A stretch of DNA of 64,000 bases from Ensifer adhaerens (GCF_028993555.1 NZ_CP118610.1:4182292-4246291); one strand, 5' to 3'. Counted from the first letter of the stretch, positions 1 through 7,751 are shown. Notes: generated from the sequence alone by a model not told the origin. Made by a program: numbers and translations.

Positions 1-209
1 GCGGTCGCAGCGGCCGACTGATAAAGGCCCTTTGGCATGATGGGATCGGCCTATCGCTGTACGCGAAGCGGCTCGAGCGCGGCCGCTTCATTTGGCCGGC
101 GACGGAGGATGGTGCGATCGCGCTGACCGCCGGTCAGATGTCCTATCTGCTGGAGGGGATTGATTGGCGAAACCCGCAACAGACCTGGCGCCCGACCAGT
201 GCCGGGTGA
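1..209 (+). CDS. tnpB: IS66 accessory protein TnpB, 3' end
   Basis: This is the C-terminal part of the IS66 ORF2 product (frame 3 of the window, stop TGA at 207-209); the start lies before base 1. The visible 68 residues contain the family pattern of a Trp-His-Asp-Gly run followed by LSLYAKRLERGRF and a WP, matching the conserved end of TnpB. The protein is required for IS66 transposition, but its biochemical role is poorly defined. It is followed 78 bases later by tnpC, as usual. Confidence 0.85.
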   Translation, partial: GRSGRLIKALWHDGIGLSLYAKRLERGRFIWPATEDGAIALTAGQMSYLLEGIDWRNPQQTWRPTSAG

Positions 210-287
210 CCGTCTGAAGGGCGATTACTCCGCAACAAGTTCTTTGAAATGCTAGGCAAATCAGGGCTTCTGTGATTCACTTCGGGC

Positions 288-1940
288 ATGGAAAACAGCC
301 CCGATTTGCTTCCCGACGATGTTGCCGCCCTGCGAGCAGAGCTCATCGCGGCACGCGCCAAGGGCGCCCAGATCGAGGCTGAACTTGCCGTTGCCAAAGC
401 CAAAGCGTCCGACGATCTTGCTGTCATTGCCCGGCAGAAGCTGCGCATCGAAAAACTCGAGCGGCAGCTTTACGGCCCGAAGGCAGAGCGTCGCGCCCGG
501 CTGATCGATCAGATGGAGTTCCAACTGGCGGAGTTGGAGATGGCGGCGACCGAGGACGAACTCGCGGCCGAAATGGCGGTGGCGGCCACCGTCAATGTCG
601 CCGGCTTTACCCGCAACCGGCCGGTGAAGAAGCCTTTGCCCGAGCATCTTCCGCACGAACGCGTCGTCGTGCCCGGTCCCGTGAGCTGCCAGTGCTGTGG
701 TGGCGACCGACTGCGCAAGCTGGGCGAGGACATCACCGAGACCCTCGAGGTCGTTCCGCGCCAATGGAAGGTGATCCAGACGGTGCGCGAGAAGTTCACC
801 TGCCGCGATTGCGAAAAGATCAGCCAGGCGCCGGCCCCTTTCTATGCCATCCCGCGTGGATGGGCCGGCCCCAATCTCCTGGCGATGATCCTGTTCGACA
901 AGTTCGGCCAGCACCTGCCGCTCAACCGTCAGGTCGAGCGCTTCGAACGCGAAGGCGTTCCGCTCAGCCTGTCGACGGTGGCCGACAGCATCGGAGCTTG
1001 CTGTGCCGCACTCACTCCGCTCCTCAAACGGATCGAAGCCCATACGTTTGCGGCGGAGCGATTGCACGGTGACGACACGACGGTTCCGGTCCTGGCGGCA
1101 GGAAAGACCGATATTGCCCGAAGTTGGGTCTATGTCCGCGACGATCGCCCGTTCGGCGGCACGGCTGCACCATCGGCGATGTTCTACTATTCCCGTGACC
1201 GCGCGGGCGAGCACCCGCAGGCGCATCTCGCCGGCTATAGCAGCATTCTGCAGGCGGACGCCTATGGCGGATACACCAAGCTCTATCTTCCGGATCGACG
1301 GCCCGGCCCGATAACGGAAGCAGCCTGCTGGGTCCATGCGAGGCGGCCCTTCTACGCGATGGCCGACGTCGAGGCGAATGCGCGCCGACGAGCGCAGGGC
1401 AAGACGCCGGCTGTCATCTCGCCGATCGCCCTGGAGATGGTGCAGCGAATCGATGCCCTGTTCGACATCGAGCGCGACATCAACGGTCAGAGCGCGGAGT
1501 TCCGAAAGTCGGTTCGTCAGGAGCGCAGCAAACCCTTGGTCCTGGAGCTGGAAGCGTGGATGAAGGCTCAGCGTGCCAAGCTGTCGCGCGATCATGATCT
1601 CGCCAAGGCCTTCGATTACCTGCTGAACCGCTGGCCGGCCTTCACCCTCTTCCTCGATGACGGGCGTGTTTGCCTCTCGAACAATGCCGCCGAACGCGCC
1701 CTGCGCGGCATAGCTTTGGGCAGGAAATCGTGGTTATTCGCCGGATCGGACCGCGGTGGCCAGCGCGCCGCCGCCATGTACAGCTTGATTGTCTCGGCCA
1801 AGATGAACGGCGTCGATCCGCAAGCCTGGCTCGCCGACGTACTTCACCGCATCGCCGGTTATCCCGCGCATCGCATCGATGAGTTCTTGCCTTGGAATTG
1901 GAAGAGCGCGTCGCCAGCGGCGCACATGCACGCGGCCTGA
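288..1940 (+). CDS. tnpC: IS66-family transposase TnpC
   Basis: This 550-residue DDE transposase is close to the usual 500-550 residues of the family and appears intact. The N-terminal 80 residues form a Leu/Ala-rich coiled coil. A zinc-finger-like region follows (Cys134, Cys136/137 and Cys172, Cys175). The catalytic core has an Asp in LHGDDTT (about residues 262-263), a second Asp in QADAYGGY (324) and the Glu in NNAAERALRG near residue 475. It follows tnpB in the same orientation. A long open frame on the opposite strand is a codon-bias shadow. Since tnpC and the right end are intact, the element may still be active if the unseen left end is also intact. Confidence 0.93.
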   Translation: MENSPDLLPDDVAALRAELIAARAKGAQIEAELAVAKAKASDDLAVIARQKLRIEKLERQLYGPKAERRARLIDQMEFQLAELEMAATEDELAAEMAVAATVNVAGFTRNRPVKKPLPEHLPHERVVVPGPVSCQCCGGDRLRKLGEDITETLEVVPRQWKVIQTVREKFTCRDCEKISQAPAPFYAIPRGWAGPNLLAMILFDKFGQHLPLNRQVERFEREGVPLSLSTVADSIGACCAALTPLLKRIEAHTFAAERLHGDDTTVPVLAAGKTDIARSWVYVRDDRPFGGTAAPSAMFYYSRDRAGEHPQAHLAGYSSILQADAYGGYTKLYLPDRRPGPITEAACWVHARRPFYAMADVEANARRRAQGKTPAVISPIALEMVQRIDALFDIERDINGQSAEFRKSVRQERSKPLVLELEAWMKAQRAKLSRDHDLAKAFDYLLNRWPAFTLFLDDGRVCLSNNAAERALRGIALGRKSWLFAGSDRGGQRAAAMYSLIVSAKMNGVDPQAWLADVLHRIAGYPAHRIDEFLPWNWKSASPAAHMHAA

Positions 1941-2000
1941 AGATGCCGGCCATCCGGCCGCAACGCGGACCGCAAATCACGCCGAAAAATCCAAAAGCCT

Positions 2001-2459
2001 TCAGCCTGCGGCCTTCGCCGGATGCTTACCTCGTTTCGAGTGTCGAGCTACTTTGATCTGAACCGTTTGATCACGCCACGTAGCGTCGTAGTCCCGTGAC
2101 CCGGACCCCGCCTTCTTCAAACCGTAGTGGCGTATAGCTATAAACTCTCCAAAATCACCGAGTAGATTTCCGAGGCCAGCCCACCTGTATCGTCCATTGA
2201 CTTCTTTAAGCCGCTTCTGAAGGTGGAATATTTGAAGAATGTGCTGCTGCACGTCGGTACAAGCAGCATCGCAAACGTCCTGTTCACACATACGACCTAG
2301 CGTCTCCACGTTGCAAATGTGAATGGCTTCTAGTCGAAACTTTTCAAAGGACCCGTTAATTGCCTCGGCCGCTGGCCCAAATGGTTCTACCGGAGCGCCA
2401 AAATAGGTGCACGCTTTCCTTTGCGCAGCGGATAGGTCTTCACAACTGGTATTTCCCAA
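2001..2459 (-). pseudogene. PD-(D/E)XK-like (DUF6998-type) protein gene cut by IS66
   Basis: The native gene supplies codons 1-143 (2459 down to about 2030); the last residues and stop come from the IS66 end. The C-terminal half has GDFGEF (101-106, Glu105), then DYDA (Asp123/Asp125) and VQIK (133-136). This order of Glu, Asp and Q-x-K is what I associate with restriction-endonuclease-fold DUF6998 domains; the assignment is by eye. It probably starts at TTG 2459, three bases after the stop of the upstream gene, so translation is likely coupled. It is the third gene of an AT-richer operon (3438 to 2001). The original protein continued beyond the break, so function is probably impaired or lost. 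Confidence 0.6.
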
Positions 2460-2461
2460 GA

Positions 2462-2857
2462 TCAGTTCGAGTCGTCGGACTTAAGGAGGTCATCCAGCAC
2501 ACCCAGCTGATAAACATGCAAAGACTGCACTTTGTTGAACAACTCCCTAACTATCGGCATGCTCGGGGCAGTCGTTACTAAGTCTTCTCTGATCGGAGTC
2601 GTATGTTGATAAATCTCCAGAGAGTAATATGGGCCGTTCCATATATAATCGTTCGGTTCCTCGTCGTACCACTCCTGCCTTTGAACCTGCTTTAAAACAT
2701 ACCTATTCTTTTGGTGTTTAGCCTCATACGCCCTGTCCACCTTTTCATTGTTTACGTCATCGTATTCATGAGCTAATTCCCATTTAATTTGCTGCTTTGA
2801 CGTAAGCTCGGTCAGCTTCGAAACGGCTCTGATCCAGTCGTGTTGCGTGTAAACCAT
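2462..2857 (-). CDS. Hypothetical protein, 131 aa
   Basis: I do not recognise a family. The protein is acidic and rich in Trp, Tyr and Asn/Gln, with a Trp/Tyr-rich centre (EWYDEEPNDYIWNGPYY), no signal peptide and no membrane segment. Its ATG overlaps the stop of the upstream gene (TAATG at 2857), and the next gene begins three bases after its own stop, so the three form one translationally coupled operon. Base composition is clearly AT-richer than the chromosome to the right, which suggests recent acquisition. Being sandwiched between a membrane protein and a nuclease-like protein hints at a multi-protein complex, but no activity can be assigned. Confidence 0.7.
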   Translation of the reverse strand: MVYTQHDWIRAVSKLTELTSKQQIKWELAHEYDDVNNEKVDRAYEAKHQKNRYVLKQVQRQEWYDEEPNDYIWNGPYYSLEIYQHTTPIREDLVTTAPSMPIVRELFNKVQSLHVYQLGVLDDLLKSDDSN

Positions 2858-3438
2858 TATTTTGCTTTCTCTTCCTCAATCGAGGTGCTGACGTGCAGAC
2901 TGATCTCGTTCAGTTCTCTGAAAAGGTCCCACATCGCGTCACATTCGTTGAGCAGCGTGCCTGCTGATCGATTCGCAGAAAGCCACTTTGTGACTTTCCG
3001 ATTTTTAGAGATTATAGACTTAGCGAGCTTTCTATTTTTGAAGCCGTTCAACCGTCCGAGAGCGGCGATTTGTACCGACACTTCAGAAAATACTTGTGCC
3101 GTAATAGCCTGGTCGGCAGGCAATTCGGCGATATCCGCTAGTTGTGGGGCCAATTTATCAATTTTCCTGCGTAAATCAGGTAAGCGGACACGAGCGAAGT
3201 AGCGATCAGAAAGTCGCTTGACGCCCAGCGCAGCATACCCTGAGAATACGAGCCCTAGATATCCTATGAAAAAGGCAATGATAGACAGCCAATCTATCAG
3301 CCGATAGGTACCAAATTCTGGTGGCAGTGGTTTGCTAAGATACCAGGCTGTTAGAAACAGCGCTGGCGCAACCAAAAATGTAATGATGAATGCGGTCACT
3401 GCTCTTCCGAGGTTTTTAGCGGATCGATCTGCATACAC
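2857..3438 (-). CDS. Two-TM membrane protein with cytoplasmic C-terminal domain
   Basis: This 193-residue protein has two hydrophobic helices (about residues 12-34 and 50-73). A basic segment follows with the DLRRKIDKL helix, and a mostly helical hydrophilic C-terminal domain of about 115 residues. It is the first gene of the operon with the 131-aa protein and the truncated nuclease-like protein, sharing a TAATG junction with the former. I do not recognise the family. Small operons pairing a two-TM protein with a nuclease-like partner occur among anti-phage systems, but that is an analogy and not a family match. AT-rich composition supports foreign origin. Confidence 0.7.
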   Translation of the reverse strand: MYADRSAKNLGRAVTAFIITFLVAPALFLTAWYLSKPLPPEFGTYRLIDWLSIIAFFIGYLGLVFSGYAALGVKRLSDRYFARVRLPDLRRKIDKLAPQLADIAELPADQAITAQVFSEVSVQIAALGRLNGFKNRKLAKSIISKNRKVTKWLSANRSAGTLLNECDAMWDLFRELNEISLHVSTSIEEEKAK

Positions 3439-3514
3439 GCTATTTACAATAGAGTTACAACCTGGGAAAGACCGTGAGCAATGTCTTCATTTCCGTCGGA
3501 CAATACCCCCAGTG

Positions 3515-3709
3515 CCACTACCTGACTGAGCTTGGAGTGGCCACTATGAAGGCCCTACAAGAACTTGCGACCCCTGTAGTGGTCGAAAAACCCACCGATG
3601 AGGTATACCCTCGCGGACGCTTGCCATCGACGGCCAGATGGCGTCCGCAAGGGTTGTTACTTGCATCCGGACGCCTGAACCTCTGGATATGATCCAATCG
3701 GACAGTCCG
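3515..3709. repeat. Cluster of dyads upstream of the small serine recombinase
   Basis: The stretch between the divergent genes at 3438 and 3718 contains several inverted repeats. CCACTAC (3515-3521) faces GTAGTGG (3576-3582), with the palindrome AGTGGCCACT (3536-3545) between them. GCGGACGC (3613-3620) faces GCGTCCGC (3641-3648), with an inner GCCATC/GATGGC pair. TGGAT-ATCCA lies at 3684-3696. CGGAC-A-GTCCG (3699-3709) overlaps the ribosome binding site of the recombinase. Resolvases usually have their recombination site and operator directly upstream, so this may be a res-like site. No consensus is recognised. Confidence 0.4.
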
Positions 3710-3717
3710 GAGGACAC

Positions 3718-4350
3718 ATGCCCGTCATTTTCTATGCTCGCGTTTCCACCGCAGAACAGAATATTGATCACCAGACCGCCCAAGCTCGGGCGGCTGGTTT
3801 CGTCATCGACGAAATCATTGCCGATCACGGCATATCAGGTATCAGCACGTGTCTTGCTGATCGTCCCCAAGGAAAGCGGCTTTTCGACAAGCTTCGGACG
3901 GGCGATACCCTCGTTGTCCGTTGGGTGGACCGGCTTGGCCGCAATTACAGTGATGTGACAGACACAATCCGCCACTTCATCCGGCAGGGCGTTGTGATCC
4001 GGACAGTCATAAACGGCATGACATTCGATGGCTCGACTACAGACCCCATGCAGCAGGCGGTGCGGGATTCACTCATTTCGTTCATGGCTGCGATGGCACA
4101 GGCTCAGTCAGAGGTAACGAAGGAGGCTCAGAAGGCTGGGATCATGGCGGCGAAACGCGATAGCCGGAAGTACCCCGGCAAGAAGCCGAGCTACACCCGT
4201 CGCGATTTTGAAACGATCCAGGAGATGCTGATGGCTGGTTCCGGAGCGTCCTTCATAGCGAGGGAAACAGGTTTGACGAGGCAGACAATACTCCGGATCA
4301 AAACTGACCCAGTTGCGGCGGAAGCGGCCTTATCGCGATGGAGATTGTGA
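3718..4350 (+). CDS. Serine recombinase, resolvase/invertase family
   Basis: This 210-residue protein has the resolvase layout. The N-terminal catalytic domain shows YARVSTAEQ with nucleophile Ser10 and an Arg-rich active-site segment (RWVDRLGRN). A long helix follows, then a C-terminal helix-turn-helix (about residues 165-205, with ASFIARETGLTRQTI). It catalyses site-specific DNA inversion or cointegrate resolution at short dyad sites. The ATG at 3718 has GGAGG five bases upstream. It is divergent from the membrane-protein operon, and dyads in the shared intergenic region may be its site. Its role in the element could be multimer resolution, expected for a replicating circular form. It is much shorter than the 551-aa integrase at 11113-12768, so it is not the integrase. 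Confidence 0.9.
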   Translation: MPVIFYARVSTAEQNIDHQTAQARAAGFVIDEIIADHGISGISTCLADRPQGKRLFDKLRTGDTLVVRWVDRLGRNYSDVTDTIRHFIRQGVVIRTVINGMTFDGSTTDPMQQAVRDSLISFMAAMAQAQSEVTKEAQKAGIMAAKRDSRKYPGKKPSYTRRDFETIQEMLMAGSGASFIARETGLTRQTILRIKTDPVAAEAALSRWRL

Positions 4351-4477
4351 CCGGCCCAAGCGTCGGGAAATCGACCACCAGGGGAATTTTTGCCCTTGGG
4401 CCCCATCATGTCCGGTCATTTCTCATAAGTTGTCCTATGCAACGCGGGACGCGACCTTTCTCTCAAAGGAGATCGCG

Positions 4478-5248
4478 ATGCCGCAGCACCAGCTTACCCC
4501 CGCCCAGAAGTCCAAAATCAGGAAGCAAGAAGAACGTCGCGAACGCGAACGCCAGCGGCGCGAAGATGAATATCGCCGCCGTGTCGAGCGATTACGTCGC
4601 CAGATCGAGGAGGCGCGAAAGCGTCGCCAGCGCCTACTGCTCCTACTATTACTGGCATTGCTTGCAGCCCTGGAATCGACACGGCCAGCTTTTACGTTTC
4701 AGCATTGGCACGAACCACGTCCAGAACCGAAAGAAAAACCGAAAGAATGGGCCCCATCGCCGGAAAATGATTTCGCGCCCCGTCGCGGCCACGACGACTA
4801 TATCGACGGCTACTCCTATGAGCAGTGGACAAGACTGGCGGACGCTCGCGGCATCAGCCTAACGAGTAAAGCTGCGCTCAAACGGCGCTGGGAGGCGGAC
4901 CCGGAGCATGAGCTTTTTCCGCGCCGCTATAGAGATTGGGGCTATCGTCCAACCCTTCGCGAACTCATGTACGACCTAACCGCACCATATTGGCAAGCCG
5001 ATGCGTTCGCGGCGATCAAACTCATGTCCCCTGCCGAAACTCACCAATATTTGGACGAAGCATATGCGACTGACCTCGGCGATTTGTTGATGTGCCGTGC
5101 GGGTTCCAGCGACGAAATCACCAAAAATTTCCAGTCCGCTGCCGTCGGGTGGGAAATCCGCAAGCGCCGCGAAGCCGAAGAAGCAAAACGCGAACGGGAA
5201 TTATCGCGAAAAAACGACGGTGACCAAGGAATTCCCGAGCCAAATTGA
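4478..5248 (+). CDS. Hypothetical membrane-anchored protein with basic coiled coil
   Basis: The start at ATG 4478 has a strong AAAGGAG seven bases upstream; a longer frame beginning at 4313 overlaps the recombinase gene and is less likely. The 256-residue product begins with about 45 residues of highly charged Arg/Glu coiled coil. One hydrophobic helix follows (about 47-62, a run of Leu), then a Pro/Glu-rich linker. The C-terminal domain (about 95-235) contains YEQWTRLADARGI, an RRYRDWGYRP motif, and a charged tail. I do not recognise a family. It follows the recombinase in the same direction. The 3' end runs into the first arm of the repeats at 5222-5382. Confidence 0.7.
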   Translation: MPQHQLTPAQKSKIRKQEERRERERQRREDEYRRRVERLRRQIEEARKRRQRLLLLLLLALLAALESTRPAFTFQHWHEPRPEPKEKPKEWAPSPENDFAPRRGHDDYIDGYSYEQWTRLADARGISLTSKAALKRRWEADPEHELFPRRYRDWGYRPTLRELMYDLTAPYWQADAFAAIKLMSPAETHQYLDEAYATDLGDLLMCRAGSSDEITKNFQSAAVGWEIRKRREAEEAKRERELSRKNDGDQGIPEPN

Positions 5249-5382
5249 AGGGATTTTTCCGAGAATTCCTTGGTCGGAGACCTGGCAATTCTTCGTTGCA
5301 AGGAGTTTTCTCGAAAATTCGACCGCACCAAAGGAATTTGGAAGAAAATCATTTAATTTGATTTTTTAGAAGAATTCCTTTG
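5222..5382. repeat. Two tandem inverted-repeat pairs with AAGGAATT core
   Basis: GACCAAGGAATTC (5222-5234) faces GAATTCCTTGGTC (5263-5275), a perfect 13-bp inverted repeat. About 105 bases further, ACCAAAGGAATT (5328-5339) faces AATTCCTTTG (5373-5382), a degenerate second copy. The two pairs have almost the same size (54-56 bp), and AT-rich DNA lies in and after the second. The layout resembles paired binding sites for a recombinase or replication protein, or two similar RNA hairpins. The first arm overlaps the end of the gene at 4478-5248. Confidence 0.6.
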
Positions 5383-5455
5383 CTCAAAAAAACCATTTGA
5401 CGGAATAAATTTGCTCAACTACCTATTCGTCGTTCACAACGAAAAGGAGCTTGGC

Positions 5456-5722
5456 ATGATGAATACAATCTACATCTCTGCGGACGTGATCCAGAATTCG
5501 ATGCTCGACACGGGCGACGCGATTGCGGCTTTCAGCAATTGGAAGCCAAAGCCAGGGGAGGCCGTCTTCAGGTACGAGGCGGCAGACATCCGCATTACGG
5601 CTGCGGGCGGTGCGATCTACCTGATGTCTGAGGAGGAGACGACACAGCCGAAAATCCCGTTCACTCCTGTGCCCGCTGCCGAGATTGGTAAGCTCGTGCG
5701 GTCGTTAAATGGTGCCGCATAA
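5456..5722 (+). CDS. Small hypothetical protein, 88 aa
   Basis: The ATG at 5456 has AAAAGGAG eight bases upstream; a start at 5411 is open but lacks this site. The product is a small acidic protein with alternating hydrophobic stretches (ADIRITAAGGAIYLM) suggesting beta strands, and no signal peptide or membrane segment. The family is not recognised. Its TAA overlaps the ATG of the next gene (TAATG at 5719-5724), so the two are translationally coupled. It lies inside the mobile element between the small recombinase region and the mobilization operon, which runs the opposite way. Confidence 0.65.
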   Translation: MMNTIYISADVIQNSMLDTGDAIAAFSNWKPKPGEAVFRYEAADIRITAAGGAIYLMSEEETTQPKIPFTPVPAAEIGKLVRSLNGAA

Positions 5723-6024
5723 TGGCGGCGTTGCCACCAGACCATGACCTGTCAGGCGACGAGACTATTACCCAATTTCGGATGTATCGGAGCCGGTACC
5801 GGCGGTGCAGCCTTTGCGTCATACCGGCCATCATCAAAGGACAGATATTCGAAAAGTGGCATCAGGCCGCCACGGATGAGCAGCCGTTCACCGTGGCAGA
5901 CGTGAAGAGTATCATATCGAAGAGGTGCGGTGACTGCTCCTCGAAGGGATGGCCGAAAGTGTCGGTCGAGGGCAGCACCCTCTTCCTGCATGTCGCCAGT
6001 AGCGACCGGCGGAAGATGAAATGA
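5722..6024 (+). CDS. Small protein with two CxxC pairs
   Basis: This 100-residue basic protein overlaps the upstream gene by one base (TAATG). Cys29-x-x-Cys32 and Cys69-x-x-Cys72 form two CxxC pairs about 37 residues apart, the layout of a zinc ribbon or similar metal-binding fold; the region between is amphipathic. I cannot name a family. A DNA- or RNA-binding role is possible but unproven. Its 3' end faces the 3' end of the convergent mobilization operon at 6097. Confidence 0.6.
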   Translation: MAALPPDHDLSGDETITQFRMYRSRYRRCSLCVIPAIIKGQIFEKWHQAATDEQPFTVADVKSIISKRCGDCSSKGWPKVSVEGSTLFLHVASSDRRKMK

Positions 6025-6096
6025 TCGGTAGAGAAGATGATGCGGGGACGGCTCCATTCGCCCCCGCACCTCCCGCTCCGAGCCACAGAGCGGACA

Positions 6097-6489
6097 TTAG
6101 GAAATGGTGATTGACAGCACCAAATCCGAATACTCGCCGTCCTTCGTCGCCTTTATGGTGACGCTATAATTTCCCCGCTGCGCAGCGACACCAATGATTT
6201 TGCCGGTTGACGTATCGAGCATCAACCCCACAGGCAGCCGGTCTTTCGAATTGAATACATATCCGCCGACATCGCCGACAGGAGAGACTTTGACGACCGA
6301 TCCGGCGGCAACCCGGATCGGCGCATAATGAACGCCAAGTACCGGTTCCTCCGGTTCGGGTTCCGGCTGTGTTGGCGCTGAATCAGAAATAACTGCGATA
6401 GTGCCGGTGGTTGGCGACCTCCAGACTATTTCACCAGCCGAAGCGCTGGACGCGGATAGGATGACTGCGATTGAAAGTGCTTTAAGCAT
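6097..6489 (-). CDS. Secreted Ig-fold (putative Ig/cadherin-like) small protein
   Basis: This 130-residue protein begins with a clear signal peptide (about 1-18, ending ASA before GEIVW). A Pro/Glu spacer (about 38-48) follows. The C-terminal domain has the pattern LPVGLMLDTSTGKIIGVA, then a Tyr-x-Val-x-Ile strand, typical of putative Ig (He_PIG) domains. It should be periplasmic or exported. Its ATG overlaps the stop of the relaxase gene at 6489, so it is the last cistron of the mobilization operon. A secreted Ig-fold protein in such a place is unusual; a surface, entry-exclusion or adhesion role is only a guess. Confidence 0.7.
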   Translation of the reverse strand: MLKALSIAVILSASSASAGEIVWRSPTTGTIAVISDSAPTQPEPEPEEPVLGVHYAPIRVAAGSVVKVSPVGDVGGYVFNSKDRLPVGLMLDTSTGKIIGVAAQRGNYSVTIKATKDGEYSDLVLSITIS

Positions 6490-7742
6490 TACGTTTTTTC
6501 CTTTTTTTTGAGATCGGGTTTCAATACCAGTTTCGGACCCAGCGAGAGTTCCGGCGCGGAATGATCGGCAGCAGGCGATAGAATCGACCGCAGTCGATCA
6601 CGCTCGACGCCCGCCTTAAAGGCCGCATCTTTCGCCTCACGAGCTTGTTGCTCTGCTTCATAGCGCTGGCGCTCTGCTTCAAGCTGTCTGCGCTCGGCGT
6701 CTTTTGCCTTGTCGCGCCAACGGTCTATTTCACCTGAAAGGTCAGACCGGATTTGCTCGACTAGCTTTGATCTCCGAAATCCATCCCAGATGGCGCGGAT
6801 GCGACCGGCCCAGCCGCCGTATTTAACAGCGTCCGCCATTGCCGCTTTCGCCTGCTCCTGTTCTTGCCGGGCGCGATCCTGCGCAGCCAGAGCGGCAGCA
6901 GCGGCTTTGCGGGCAGCCTCCTGCGCGCGAGCAGCATCGGCGGCGATGTTGGCGGCATCGGCCTTCGTACGGCTTATGTAGGCCTCACCATCCGCCTTGA
7001 CTGCCTTCGCGCGCTGGACGACCTTTTGCAGTGATTTCGCTTGTACCTGTTCACGCTGCCACTCATCCCGCGTCAGGCGGCGACGTTGCGGGCCGAGTCG
7101 CGTAAGACCGGAGGGTACGGCAACCGCTACATGGTAGGAATCTTGCCATGCCCGCATTGTAGCCTTGTAGGCGGCATTGGCACGCTTCATGAGTGCCTTT
7201 TGATCCTCGCCTTCGGTTGAACCAGCATCCATTACGGACCGCTTCACGGTCGCGCCGGGGTGGTATTTCTGCGCTTTCAGCTCAGGATCGGAGATCGGCA
7301 CGACATAAGCGTGGATATGAAAATGGGACTCGTCTTCGTGACGGATCACGGATTTCAAATCGTCGCCATACTGGTGTCGCAACCATTCGACCGTCCGCTT
7401 CTCCCACGCTTCTGCCTCCCGGCGCTTGCCGGGATCGACGCGGATTTCGTCCATGGTGAGAGGATGCGAGGCGACAACCGTGTGAAGTGTCTTTTGATCG
7501 GTGCGGATTTTCCGGGTCTTGCCGCCCTTAACTGCGACAGTGGCGCTCGCCACGGCGGCGTCATGCATTTCCTGTACATCCTCAATACCGATGCCGAACA
7601 CGACGACAGGCGTCAAGGGAGCAGAAACATGCACCGAGACTTCAGGGCGACGAGATGCTTCACCGAAAATAAAATTCGTGTCCCGACCCTTCGCGTCCGC
7701 CTTGCGAGCATACCCCTCTAAATGGATAAACTGGTAGCCCAC
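6489..7742 (-). CDS. mob: MobV-type (Mob/Pre) relaxase
   Basis: This 417-residue protein would nick oriT and lead strand transfer during mobilization. Residues 135-144 read HEDESHFHIH, matching the metal-binding HxDExxPHxH motif of Mob/Pre (MobV) relaxases with Phe in place of Pro. The N-terminal half (1-230) is the relaxase domain. The C-terminal half (about 235-400) is a long Ala/Arg/Glu coiled coil, as is common in this family. The upstream 105-aa gene ends nine bases before its ATG, and the following secreted protein overlaps its stop, so the three are one operon. No coupling protein or type IV secretion genes are visible, so transfer would need helper functions. Confidence 0.88.
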   Translation of the reverse strand: MGYQFIHLEGYARKADAKGRDTNFIFGEASRRPEVSVHVSAPLTPVVVFGIGIEDVQEMHDAAVASATVAVKGGKTRKIRTDQKTLHTVVASHPLTMDEIRVDPGKRREAEAWEKRTVEWLRHQYGDDLKSVIRHEDESHFHIHAYVVPISDPELKAQKYHPGATVKRSVMDAGSTEGEDQKALMKRANAAYKATMRAWQDSYHVAVAVPSGLTRLGPQRRRLTRDEWQREQVQAKSLQKVVQRAKAVKADGEAYISRTKADAANIAADAARAQEAARKAAAAALAAQDRARQEQEQAKAAMADAVKYGGWAGRIRAIWDGFRRSKLVEQIRSDLSGEIDRWRDKAKDAERRQLEAERQRYEAEQQAREAKDAAFKAGVERDRLRSILSPAADHSAPELSLGPKLVLKPDLKKKEKT

Positions 7743-7751
7743 TGCATCACC

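Larger units (their letters stand above)
1..2029 (+). mobile_element. IS66-family insertion sequence, right part
   Basis: The order tnpB (partial) then tnpC is that of IS66 elements. The right terminus reads GCCGGATGCTTAC ending at 2029, the reverse complement of the GTAAGC start typical of IS66 inverted repeats. IS66 elements usually make 8-bp target duplications; the flanking octamer here is CTCGTTTC (2030-2037), but the left flank is outside the window so this cannot be verified. The insertion cuts the gene at 2030-2459. Confidence 0.85.

Noticed and set aside
3474..3692. 72-codon frame before the small recombinase
   Set aside because: Overlaps the dyad cluster, has no family resemblance and no clear ribosome binding site; more likely non-coding.
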